DNA of 16,209 bases from Candidatus Geohydrothermomicrobium daggyaiense (GTDB lineage: Bacteria; Actinomycetota; Geothermincolia; Fen-727; JACVIW01): positions 1,534-17,742 of the forward strand of contig MU158448.1 of the NCBI GenBank assembly GCA_015711695.1, given 5' to 3'. A model generated the notes under the pieces. That model was given only the letters and a program-made list of their open reading frames with translations. It made no database searches and was not told the DNA's origin. Position 1 is the first letter of the stretch. Each line of letters starts with the position of its first letter. Both the position numbers and the translations under genes were made by a program. Shown one piece after another: positions 1-7,558 of the stretch.

Positions 1-1264
1 GTTGATCCTCGTTTCTCTCGAATAAGGACCTCGCCGCAACTACCAGAACGGGACCTATGGCTATGTCGCATAAATCTATCTTTCGCGTTCTTATGAGACT
101 ATCAGCAAGTTTTTCCCCAAGAGAGATTGCCTTATCCTCGTACATCGCTTCTTTAACTGAGTCGCCAAGTATTATGCTTTCAAGTCTTTCCGCCGTTTCA
201 CCGTCGACCGCTGCCCTTGCCTCAACCAGAATTGACCTCAAGACAGTGGCCCTTTTGGTGGGCCATTCATCAGTTCCCTCCTGCTGTTCGAGCTTTTGAT
301 ATTCGGACACAACTGATTCGATTACCGAAGCAAGTTTTTGATCTTCCAGAAGCGGAATAATCACTTTTGGAAGTACCCTCCCACCGAGGTCGAGTCCAGT
401 GGGCGACACAAGAATGTCTATGATATCGGGCGCATCAATCTGATCGGTAATCTTTGAAACTTCCCGTGCCAATTTGCTTCTTATAAGAGGGTCTTCGACC
501 TGTTCGATTAACATAGACATTCTCTGCAGAATAGCTTTTGTCTCGTCAACGCGATAGGGCAACGTTTTGATATCATCACCCCATCCTTTACTTTCAAGAA
601 CCCCCTTAACGACTTTCATCATGCGTTCAGGATCACCAACCATATCTTTGATAGTAGCCTCATTTTCACCCTTCGCGGATATCTCACCAGCGAGAAACCT
701 CGCGAAAACCTCATCCTTCAAAGCCTTGACAGCCAAATCCTCATCTGTTTCAACAACCGCGGAGGCATCTACGACTTTCTCACGTTTTGATATAGGAACA
801 TATATCTGTTCATCGACCTCGATTCTCTCGATCCCGCGTTCTTTCATAATCAGGTCGAGTTCTTGTTCTTCCGTGAAACTTACCGTTGGCGCTTTCGTTC
901 CAAGGAGAACCAAAAATTCCCTGATTTCCTCCACGCTCACGCCACTCCAAAAAGTAATACTGCTAATCCTCCGGTCCTTCATTAACTGGTGAAACGAATT
1001 GATAATTCCTCGTTTTTGAATATGGTCTGGTAAAACCTCACCATTAACAATAAGTTTGTTTTCAAGGTAGCTCAAATCAAGCGCTCCGCCAATCGGGATT
1101 TGATCGATAAGTGCCTCATAAGCAGAAAGCAATGCTCTTTCCACAGCGGGGTTCTCAGGCGGATATATATGCACTGTCTTTGTCGCTGTGTATAAAGCCT
1201 GAAGCAATTGAACAATGTGTTCCGCTACCTCTTCTGCGGGCTTACGCTCTACTCCTTCATTCAT
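1..1264 (-). CDS. Partial HEAT-repeat-like helical protein of unknown function (C-terminus beyond window)
   Basis: The minus strand has an open frame of 421 codons from ATG at 1264 to base 1 with no stop, so the protein continues outside the window. The N-terminal ~100 residues carry a segment reading LYTATKTVHIYPPENPAVER. This resembles the opening of HEAT-repeat and signalling-associated proteins of several uncultured and deltaproteobacterial lineages, though I recall that only from general knowledge. A short beta-rich stretch (LSYLENKLIVNGEVL) follows. The remainder is acidic and almost entirely helical, with repeated amphipathic helices of about 35-40 residues, as in alpha-solenoid proteins. 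I see no signal peptide, membrane segment or catalytic motif. The ATG follows a GGGGG stretch that can serve as ribosome binding site. A GTG in frame at 1308 is an alternative start with a poorer site. Function is unknown; a scaffold or protein-interaction role is inference. Confidence 0.85.
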   Translation of the reverse strand, partial: MNEGVERKPAEEVAEHIVQLLQALYTATKTVHIYPPENPAVERALLSAYEALIDQIPIGGALDLSYLENKLIVNGEVLPDHIQKRGIINSFHQLMKDRRISSITFWSGVSVEEIREFLVLLGTKAPTVSFTEEQELDLIMKERGIERIEVDEQIYVPISKREKVVDASAVVETDEDLAVKALKDEVFARFLAGEISAKGENEATIKDMVGDPERMMKVVKGVLESKGWGDDIKTLPYRVDETKAILQRMSMLIEQVEDPLIRSKLAREVSKITDQIDAPDIIDILVSPTGLDLGGRVLPKVIIPLLEDQKLASVIESVVSEYQKLEQQEGTDEWPTKRATVLRSILVEARAAVDGETAERLESIILGDSVKEAMYEDKAISLGEKLADSLIRTRKIDLCDIAIGPVLVVAARSLFERNEDQ

Positions 1265-1332
1265 TCGAACCCCCGGGGTGGAAGATGAAATCTTATTAAT
1301 TGCCACGGCGTTGAAACATCATCTCAGGTTTT

Positions 1333-1362
1333 ATGTTATCTATTTTTTTGGTATTAAATCAA
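1333..1362 (-). promoter_or_regulatory. Possible promoter of the HEAT-like gene
   Basis: On the minus strand TTGATT (1357-1362) is followed after 18 bp by TAACAT (1333-1338). This leaves a leader of about 60 nt before the ATG at 1264. The -10 match is mediocre and the region is AT-rich, so this is a tentative call. Transcription could also continue from the tRNA promoter upstream, because no clear terminator separates the tRNA from this gene. Confidence 0.35.
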
Positions 1363-1376
1363 CATCAAGGTTTCAT

Positions 1377-1397
1377 TGTCATATGACAGATAGGTCA
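1377..1397. repeat. Overlapping dyads upstream of the HEAT-like gene promoter
   Basis: A perfect 12-bp palindrome, TGTCATATGACA, lies at 1377-1388. Its right half shares TGAC with a second inverted pair, TGAC (1384-1387) and GTCA (1394-1397). The cluster lies some 15 bp upstream of the possible -35 element of the flanking gene and downstream of the tRNA. It could be a regulator binding site, but no regulator is identifiable. Confidence 0.35.
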
Positions 1398-1437
1398 TTA
1401 GAGGACGGCATTTGACTGGAAAATCGCGGATACTCAA

Positions 1438-1512
1438 TGGTGGAGCTGGCGGGATTTGAACCCGCGACCTCTTCCCTGCCAAGGAAGCGCGCTCCCCCTG
1501 CGCCACAGCCCC
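1438..1512 (-). tRNA. tRNA-Ala (anticodon GGC), CCA encoded
   Basis: The minus strand folds into a complete cloverleaf. The seven-pair acceptor stem GGGGCTG/CAGCTCC contains the G3:U70 pair that is the identity element for alanyl-tRNA synthetase. The D stem is GCGC/GCGC. The anticodon stem CTTCC/GGAAG encloses the loop TTGGCAA, giving anticodon GGC for alanine codons GCC and GCU. The T arm GCGGG-TTCAAAT-CCCGC is canonical. The discriminator base is A, and the 3' CCA is encoded in the DNA (1438-1440). A promoter lies just upstream. Confidence 0.97.
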
Positions 1513-1537
1513 TCTTGAGACTTAGTCAATCGCTGAA

Positions 1538-1566
1538 AATATAGACCAATCGAGATTTACAATCAA
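1538..1566 (-). promoter_or_regulatory. Sigma70-like promoter of tRNA-Ala
   Basis: TTGATT (1561-1566) and TATATT (1538-1543) are separated by exactly 17 bp. This places transcription start roughly 15-20 nt before the 5' end of the tRNA at 1512. The -35 hexamer is identical to that of the infC promoter in this window, which supports it as the local consensus form. Confidence 0.75.
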
Positions 1567-1610
1567 GCCTTCTTTATGGTTGACGCCTCAGAAAAATGTC
1601 AAGAATACGG

Positions 1611-1638
1611 AAAAAATCAGGTGTCAGGGGAGGCCTGA
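1611..1638 (-). terminator. Probable weak intrinsic terminator after rsfS
   Basis: A few bases after the rsfS stop, the minus strand has TCAGG (1634-1638) pairing with CCTGA (1617-1621), followed immediately by a run of six T (1611-1616). The stem is only five pairs with a 12-nt loop, and an alternative CCTGA inside the loop can also pair. It would end the infC-to-rsfS transcription unit just before the tRNA promoter. Confidence 0.5.
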
Positions 1639-1643
1639 GGAAT

Positions 1644-1997
1644 TTACGCACTTTCCTGCCAGTCAACTTTTTCAACATCCTGCCAGAGATGTTCAAGATC
1701 GTAGTATGACCTCTCCTCTTCCCTGAAGATATGAACGACAAAGTCCATGAAATCAAGAAGAATCCATCTCGCGTATCTCACACCCTCCCTGCGGGCTGGA
1801 TACGCACCCTTTTCCCTCATCTTTCCTTCAACATGTTCCTGTATTCTTCGCACCTGCCTCTCATTTGCGCCGCTACAAATCACAAAGTAATCCGTTATAC
1901 CCAACGTATCCCGCATATCAAGGATTCGCACATCCCTTGCCTTCTTGTCAGACGCCGCTTTAGCCGCCTCCACCGCGAGTTCTTTTGATGAGAGCAA
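1644..1997 (-). CDS. rsfS: Ribosomal silencing factor RsfS (iojap/YbeB family)
   Basis: The 117-residue product matches the whole RsfS/iojap family (usual length 105-130). This protein binds uL14 on the 50S subunit and blocks joining with 30S, lowering translation when nutrients are scarce. Family hallmarks seen are the DKKARDVRILDMR segment, the TDYFVICSGANERQV core (family pattern D-x-F-[VI]-I-[CA]-[ST]-[GA]) and the C-terminal WILLDFMDFVVHIF strand-helix followed by YYDLEHLW. The only start that keeps the usual N-terminus is TTG at 1997, with a GGGGG sequence about 10 nt upstream. It lies 34 bp after the LCP-like gene and two genes after nadD. A nadD-rsfS neighbourhood is common in bacteria, so a shared transcript is likely. 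Confidence 0.96.
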   Translation of the reverse strand: MLSSKELAVEAAKAASDKKARDVRILDMRDTLGITDYFVICSGANERQVRRIQEHVEGKMREKGAYPARREGVRYARWILLDFMDFVVHIFREEERSYYDLEHLWQDVEKVDWQESA

Positions 1998-2031
1998 TAT
2001 ATCACAACCCCCGCAAAATACGATTTGTATG

Positions 2032-3333
2032 TTATTTGAGCTTTACATTATAATCGCTACCCACTACCACCGTGATATCAATAATGTCTTGAACTCCAGG
2101 AGTGAACTCTATTTTTCCGACGGAAATGGCTTTCTTTATCTCTTTAGCCGCCTCCTCAATCCTTTTTTCTCGAGAATAAATTCTAATTATAGTTTCAGCG
2201 TACTCGAAATTATCAGCATTACCGCTATTAACCACACTGAATTTTTCCGGATCAAGTCTTGAGGTAACATCAAGACCAATCCCGGCTTTTCCACAGCCGT
2301 TTAATATCTCTATTTTGAATCTTTTTCCTGTCGAGTAATCGCTCTTGACATACTTTTCCTTGAACCAGTCAAGTTTTTTCCTGTCAAGCACGTAAATCGC
2401 AGCATCCTGGATGGTAACTCTTTTTTCCGGGACAACAACCTGCACAAGTTTTTCGTCTTTTACCAGAGAAAGATTCTGCCAGAAACCAGCAATCTCTCTA
2501 GTGGTGGCATCGGTCTCAATTCTCTCTTTCACGGTCTTAACTATCCCCAGGGCATTGTTGTAAACACCTGGCTTTCTCGAAATCCTGAGGAAAATTGGAA
2601 CAAAACTCTTCTGCCTTCGTATTAGCGCTTGTTCTCCTCCCTTATCACAATACGTAAGATACGCGGCAAGTTTATCAGGACCTATTTTATGAACACCCGG
2701 GTTGATAATAGTCTTAATCTTTATACTACTGTCGTTTATTCGGGTGCGTCTCTCCACTTCTATTTCGTATTCATTATTCACACTTTTAAGCACCTTCCTC
2801 AGGTCGGAGTCGGTCAAAAGCAAAAAACGGTCAATATCCACCCCAAGTAAATTGGAAACTGACGCGATACACATTCCCATTCTTCCGCCGTCTGTCTCAA
2901 TCAGGTTGGACACGAATTCCTGTCCGGCGCCTGGAACGTCCAGCTTCAGATATGAAGGAAAATATATGAGGCTCGAGGACTTATCCCTCGAGTCATAGGA
3001 GACAAGAACCAGAGAAGGCAAAATACGCTTACCATTAACAAATTTGGTTACAGCTATTAGATAATTAACTGTTTTCTTACCGTCCGGCATAAACTCGAAA
3101 GGTTTGCTTCTTCTTCCGCTCTTGATCAAACTTGTAATACTTTTCCCGACATTCTTGAAAGCAGAGGATACCGCTTTCATCGCCCTGTCAAAAGGATATA
3201 TTTTGAACGCCCCGCCCAACAGAACCAGCAGTATTACCGCCAGGCTGATACCCACAAGGAGGCGGACAACTTTCTTCTTTTTCCTTTGCTTCTTATGCCT
3301 CAATTTCGTCCTGTAACCTATGTATTGTTGCAT
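2032..3333 (-). CDS. LCP-like membrane protein with LytR_C C-terminal domain
   Basis: The protein has 433 residues. A strongly basic N-terminus (KLRHKKQRKKKKVV) precedes one transmembrane helix at about residues 24-46, so the bulk lies outside the membrane (type II topology). Residues ~85-270 resemble the LytR-CpsA-Psr domain, which attaches wall polymers to peptidoglycan in active members. Residues ~340-430 (FKIEILNGCGKAGIG onwards) match the LytR_C domain. The LCP part is divergent. Where the family has SIPRDT-like residues this protein reads YFPSYLKLD, and the later D-F-G-R-x-x-RQ motif appears as GEQALIRRQ, keeping RRQ but not the first Arg. Ligase activity is therefore doubtful. The ATG at 3333 is preceded by AAGGGA at good spacing. 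It sits between nadD and rsfS. The family call is fairly sure; the function is not. Confidence 0.8.
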   Translation of the reverse strand: MQQYIGYRTKLRHKKQRKKKKVVRLLVGISLAVILLVLLGGAFKIYPFDRAMKAVSSAFKNVGKSITSLIKSGRRSKPFEFMPDGKKTVNYLIAVTKFVNGKRILPSLVLVSYDSRDKSSSLIYFPSYLKLDVPGAGQEFVSNLIETDGGRMGMCIASVSNLLGVDIDRFLLLTDSDLRKVLKSVNNEYEIEVERRTRINDSSIKIKTIINPGVHKIGPDKLAAYLTYCDKGGEQALIRRQKSFVPIFLRISRKPGVYNNALGIVKTVKERIETDATTREIAGFWQNLSLVKDEKLVQVVVPEKRVTIQDAAIYVLDRKKLDWFKEKYVKSDYSTGKRFKIEILNGCGKAGIGLDVTSRLDPEKFSVVNSGNADNFEYAETIIRIYSREKRIEEAAKEIKKAISVGKIEFTPGVQDIIDITVVVGSDYNVKLK

Positions 3334-3404
3334 TTGTTCCCTTTTAAATCAGACAAACTATCTTTTAAACCAGCAGTTTTCCTGATGCGCAAGCAATCTC
3401 TCGA

Positions 3405-4034
3405 CTAAACCACACCGTTTGATTTCCTGTAAAGGCCCATCTCCATTATGTAAGACCATACTCTTTCAGGAACCATGTAGCGGAAAGCTCTACCGGTGGC
3501 TATTCGCTCGCGGATGTCAGTCGATGATATGCCGATGTCAGGGATTTTCATTCTTATTAGCCGCTCAGATGCCGGAAGTCCCTCGCTTGTGCGCTCCGGA
3601 ATGAACTCTTCAATGTTTTCTAACGAATACCCGGGCCTTGATGCCGCAACCAGCGTGCATTCCGAGAGCATGACCTGTGGATCCTTCCATTTCCGTATTT
3701 CAACAATCGCATCGGCACCAATAATAAAAAATAACTCAGCGCTTCTACCATAGAAGCGACGCATTTCTCTGAGAGTATCCACCGTGTAGGAAATCCCGCC
3801 CCTTTCAATCTCGATCTTCGATACCGAGAAATACTCGTTGTTTTCAGTGGCAAGCTCCACCATCTTTAACCTATCGAGAGGAGAGCCACCGCTCTTCCCG
3901 GTCTTGAAAGGAGATATGGCGGCGGGCACAAAGATAACCCTTTCGAGATCCAGGCGACTTCGCGCCTCTTCTGCGATTATTAAGTGCCCGATGTGAACCG
4001 GGTCAAACGTGCCGCCCAGTATCCCAATTCTCAA
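3405..4034 (-). CDS. nadD: Nicotinate-nucleotide adenylyltransferase NadD
   Basis: NadD transfers AMP from ATP to nicotinate mononucleotide to make deamido-NAD in NAD synthesis, in the cytoplasm. The 209-residue length is typical. The N-terminal GGTFDPVHIGH (residues 7-17) is the nucleotidyltransferase signature with the HxGH-type motif. The C-terminal ISSTDIRERI matches the family ISST-x-[IL]-R motif, and the final helix (VPERVWSYI) is also usual. The start is TTG at 4034, fixed by the conserved MRIGILGGTFDP beginning. It overlaps the pheT stop by four bases (TTGA), indicating translational coupling. Some Bacillota have yqeK next to nadD; here an LCP-like gene follows instead. Confidence 0.97.
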   Translation of the reverse strand: MRIGILGGTFDPVHIGHLIIAEEARSRLDLERVIFVPAAISPFKTGKSGGSPLDRLKMVELATENNEYFSVSKIEIERGGISYTVDTLREMRRFYGRSAELFFIIGADAIVEIRKWKDPQVMLSECTLVAASRPGYSLENIEEFIPERTSEGLPASERLIRMKIPDIGISSTDIRERIATGRAFRYMVPERVWSYIMEMGLYRKSNGVV

Positions 4035-6460
4035 AGATTTTCACCAGCCCCAGGGGTTTTTCCTCTTAGCACTGCCCCGAATTTTTCCTGAAGAACCCGG
4101 ATGATTTTTTTCACCTCGAGAAATGCCTCATCTTCAGTAAGCGTTCTCCGGACAGAGGCAAACTCCAGTGAAAAGGCAAGGCTCTTCTTACCTTCTGGAA
4201 TCCGCTCACCCTCGTAAACATCAAAAAGCCTGACATTCCGCAAATGTTTTGCACCCGAGTCCAGTATCGCGGACAGCACTCTTCCAGCCTCGATACTCTT
4301 GTCAATGAGAATCGCAATATCGAGCTTCACACCAGGAAATCTTCCAACATCTCTGTACTGAACGGTTTCTCCAGGCATGTCAGCAAGCCAATCAATCAAC
4401 ATTTCGGCAACGTAAATCTCACCATCTAGATCAAACGATTCGCCTATCTCAGGTAGGATTTGTCCAGCGTATCCTATTTCTCTGCTACCGACCAGCACAG
4501 AAGCGGAGCGCCCTTCTAAAAGCCAAGGAAATGAACCTTTCTCAAAGCGCAGGTCACGAACTCCGATGAATTCAAATGAGTTTTCAATTAATCCCTTCAT
4601 GTCGAAGAAATCGCATTGCCTGTCTTCCTCTATCCATGAGGGCGGCGCGACATTTCCACTGAGGAAAATGCACAGCGAATCTTTCTCATTTATAACTGAG
4701 CTCTCGCCATCAAGATAAAAAACCCTTCCTTTTTCGAAAAGCGCAAGACTCCTAATTCCTCTTGACTGGTTAATCTGAGCGACTCTCAGTATACCGGGCA
4801 AAAGGGTTGTTCTCACGGCTTCCCCGGCTTCTGATAGCGGATTTAAAAGCACAGGAATTCTTCTCAGAACATGTTCAGGAGGAACTCGCATAATATCGAG
4901 ATCGGAGACACGCATAAAACTATATGTAATTACCTCAGTCAAACCCTGAGCCACGAGCGTGTCGAGAAGTGTCTCGGTAAGAATCTGCGTTCTTGTAATA
5001 CCGGATGCGATGCCCCCTCCAGGTGGTAGAGTATCTTCAATTTTGTCATATCCGTATATTCTTGCTATTTCCTCAATTAAGTCTATTTCTCGCTCGAGGT
5101 CCCCCCTGTATGAAGGAGCCGCTACCATCAGATCATCATTACCCTCAACCCTTGCTCCCAGTCTCTCAAGAACCCGGCGGGTCTTTTCTGCCGGAATATC
5201 TATTCCAAGCACAACGCTTATCTTTTTGCCCCTGAGTTTGATTTCCCGCTCTTGCCATGGCCGGCTGTATATGTCTATTTCCCCTTTAGCTATATCGCCC
5301 TGTGCGAGTTGCTTCATCAGCGAAGCCGCCCTCCTTGCAGCATACGCTGTTCCCTCCGGGTCTGTTCCCCTTTCAAATCGACTGGATGCTTCTGTTCTTA
5401 TGCCGAGCCTTTTCGAAGTAAGGAAAATCGATGTCGCATCGAAGTGAGCTGATTCAATGACCACATTTCGCGTCGCTGCAGTGACCTCAGTGTTCTCTCC
5501 GCCCATCACACCAGCCATCGCAATCGGCTTTTCGATATCTGCAATCAGCAACGTCTGCGAATCGAGCTGCCGTTCAATTCCATCAAGAGTTGTTATTGTC
5601 TCACCGTATCGCGCTTTTCTGACGATGATTTTCCTTCCACTGATCAGCTGAAGATCAAAAGCATGAAGAGGCTGACCTAGTTCGAGTAAGATATAGTTGG
5701 TAATATCAACAACATTGTTGATAGGCCTCAAACCGCAGGCGCTTATTCTTCTCTGCATCCATAAAGGAGATGGAAGGATGCGCACATCAGTAACAGCCCT
5801 TGCGGTATAACGCGGACAGCCCTGCTTGTCCTGAATCTCAATCGCAATAAGGTTGTTAATATCAGGTCCTGTTTCCTCAAAAGTTGCAACAGGCATTTTA
5901 AGGTCAACATCAAGCAACGCCGAAATTTCCCTAGCGATACCGACTATGGCCATGCAATCAGGACGATTAGGGGTTATTTCCAGCTCGAGAATAGCATCCT
6001 TAAATGGAACTACGTTTTCTATTCGCTCACCAGGAGAAACTTTCCCAGCGATCTCCGCTATCGTCGAAGCATCCTCGCTTAAACCGAGTTCCGATGGACT
6101 TAAAAGCATCCCGTCGCTCTTAACTCCCCGTATACTGGCGCATTCAATCGGACTCCCAAAACCTTGGATTCGTGCACCTGGTAAAGCGAGCGCCGTGAGC
6201 ATGCCTTCCCTCAGATTAGGAGCCCCGCACACTATTTCTCTCAGCCGCTCACCGTCATCCACCTTTGCCACCTTGAGGTTGCTGGTATTTGGGTGAGGGA
6301 AGAGATGCACCACCCTTGCTACAACAACGCCAGATACGCCCACGTTTTGCTCGATAATCCTTTCCACAGACGTTCCTGACATCGAAAGGATTTCCGCAAT
6401 CTTTTTTGGTTCCAGGTCAAAATTTACATAGTCTCTCAACCACTCGATAGATACTTTCAT
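4031..6460 (-). CDS. pheT: Phenylalanine-tRNA ligase beta subunit PheT
   Basis: This is the 809-residue beta chain of the alpha2-beta2 phenylalanyl-tRNA synthetase, full length for the long bacterial form. In order it shows the opening MKVSIEWLRDYV, the EMAP/OB-like tRNA-binding domain (~40-150), the B3/4 editing domain (~210-385, with RPINNVVDITNYI and GQPLHAFD), the B5 domain (~400-475, ending EIDLIEEIARIYGYD), and the catalytic-like core. A C-terminal FDX-ACB anticodon-binding domain (~710-803, RFPGVKLDIAILID) completes it. The ATG at 6460 is nine bases after pheS and is preceded by AGGGG. The gene overlaps nadD by four bases. No missing domain or frameshift is visible. Confidence 0.98.
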   Translation of the reverse strand: MKVSIEWLRDYVNFDLEPKKIAEILSMSGTSVERIIEQNVGVSGVVVARVVHLFPHPNTSNLKVAKVDDGERLREIVCGAPNLREGMLTALALPGARIQGFGSPIECASIRGVKSDGMLLSPSELGLSEDASTIAEIAGKVSPGERIENVVPFKDAILELEITPNRPDCMAIVGIAREISALLDVDLKMPVATFEETGPDINNLIAIEIQDKQGCPRYTARAVTDVRILPSPLWMQRRISACGLRPINNVVDITNYILLELGQPLHAFDLQLISGRKIIVRKARYGETITTLDGIERQLDSQTLLIADIEKPIAMAGVMGGENTEVTAATRNVVIESAHFDATSIFLTSKRLGIRTEASSRFERGTDPEGTAYAARRAASLMKQLAQGDIAKGEIDIYSRPWQEREIKLRGKKISVVLGIDIPAEKTRRVLERLGARVEGNDDLMVAAPSYRGDLEREIDLIEEIARIYGYDKIEDTLPPGGGIASGITRTQILTETLLDTLVAQGLTEVITYSFMRVSDLDIMRVPPEHVLRRIPVLLNPLSEAGEAVRTTLLPGILRVAQINQSRGIRSLALFEKGRVFYLDGESSVINEKDSLCIFLSGNVAPPSWIEEDRQCDFFDMKGLIENSFEFIGVRDLRFEKGSFPWLLEGRSASVLVGSREIGYAGQILPEIGESFDLDGEIYVAEMLIDWLADMPGETVQYRDVGRFPGVKLDIAILIDKSIEAGRVLSAILDSGAKHLRNVRLFDVYEGERIPEGKKSLAFSLEFASVRRTLTEDEAFLEVKKIIRVLQEKFGAVLRGKTPGAGENL

Positions 6461-6469
6461 TCTGGACCC

Positions 6470-7558
6470 CTATACATGAAATTGTCGCAGGAATCTCACG
6501 TCGTTTTCATAAAAAAGACGCATGTCATCTATTCCGTGTTTCATCATCGCGATTCTCTCCACGCCCATACCGAAAGCGAAGCCCTGATATTCCTCCGGGT
6601 CGTAACCAACGTATGAGAAAACATTAGGGTCAATCATGCCGCAACCCATAATTTCAAGCCAACCAACGCCCTTGCAAAGGGAACACCCGGCTGTATCGCA
6701 TGCAAAACATGAAACATCAACCTCAGCGCTCGGCTCGGTGAAAGGAAAGAAATGAGGCCTGAATCTGACACTCTTTTCCTCCCCGAATAATTTTTTTGCA
6801 AATACCTCAAGTGTGCCTTTAAGATCGCCCATTGTTATCCCTCTATCTACAGCAAAACCTTCAACCTGGTGAAACACGGCCGAGTGCGTCGCGTCAATCT
6901 CATCTCTTCTATACGCTTTTCCCGGACTTATCACATAGAGAGGCGGCTTAGTGGATTCCATCACGCGAACTTGAACCGGGGAAGTGTGTGTGCGAAGCAA
7001 TACGTCATCTCTGCTATCTTTGACAGGGTCATCCCTTTTGAAGTAAAAGGTGTCCTGTAAGGATCTCGCCGGATGATAGGTGGGAGTATTGAGTGCCTCG
7101 AAGTTATAGTAATCTAACTCGACCTCTGGTCCGTGGATCACTCTATATCCGAGGCTCAAAAAGATGGAAACGATTTCCCTGATTGTCATGTTCAAAATGT
7201 GTCGCCTTCCCAGCGGCTTTCCCCTTCCTGGCAATGTGACATCTATGGCCAACCCGGCAAGTTTTTTCTCACGAATCGCCGCTCTTATTTGTTTCTCTTT
7301 TGAGTCAAGTTCTTGCTCAGCAACCTTTTTTAGTAAATTTCCAAACTCGCCAAGCAGCGGGCGGTCTTTATAAGGAAACTCTGGTATTTTCTTAAAAATG
7401 CCCGCAACCGTTCCCTTCTTTCCCAGTATAGATATTCTCGCCTTTGTAACACTTTCGAGGTCCTCACAAGCCTTGATAATGTCCAGGGTGTTGTTAAGTA
7501 GTTGCTCAAGATCGTCTCTACCCTTACTTATGTCCTTAAGTCTTTCAATTTCTTTCAT
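6470..7558 (-). CDS. pheS: Phenylalanine-tRNA ligase alpha subunit PheS
   Basis: PheS is the catalytic subunit that activates phenylalanine and charges tRNA-Phe; it pairs with the adjacent PheT. The 362-residue product has an N-terminal coiled-coil tRNA-binding region (~1-100) and a class II synthetase core. The core includes GPEVELDYYNFEALN, LLRTHTSPVQ (motif 2 region), YRRDEIDATHSAVFHQVEG and the motif 3 stretch GFAFGMGVERIAM. The insertion CFACDTAGCSLCKGVGW has the four-cysteine, zinc-ribbon-like pattern found in many bacterial PheS proteins. I place the start at ATG 7558, with AGAGG just upstream. A TTG in frame at 7570 is less likely because it would absorb that ribosome binding site. 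The gene start overlaps the end of the SpoU methyltransferase gene by 14 bases. Confidence 0.97.
   Translation of the reverse strand: MKEIERLKDISKGRDDLEQLLNNTLDIIKACEDLESVTKARISILGKKGTVAGIFKKIPEFPYKDRPLLGEFGNLLKKVAEQELDSKEKQIRAAIREKKLAGLAIDVTLPGRGKPLGRRHILNMTIREIVSIFLSLGYRVIHGPEVELDYYNFEALNTPTYHPARSLQDTFYFKRDDPVKDSRDDVLLRTHTSPVQVRVMESTKPPLYVISPGKAYRRDEIDATHSAVFHQVEGFAVDRGITMGDLKGTLEVFAKKLFGEEKSVRFRPHFFPFTEPSAEVDVSCFACDTAGCSLCKGVGWLEIMGCGMIDPNVFSYVGYDPEEYQGFAFGMGVERIAMMKHGIDDMRLFYENDVRFLRQFHV

Noticed and set aside
567..992. A 141-codon plus-strand open frame near the left end
   Set aside because: The minus strand here is continuously open for 421 codons with sensible protein composition and a ribosome binding site. 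The plus frame is its shadow.
1574..1756. A 60-codon minus-strand open frame overlapping the end of rsfS
   Set aside because: It is in another frame of rsfS and runs through the probable terminator. No ribosome binding site or family match is seen.
4959..6296. Long plus-strand open frames (162 and 147 codons) opposite pheT
   Set aside because: They are antisense to a fully conserved pheT. The serine- and proline-rich translations are typical of reverse-strand shadows.
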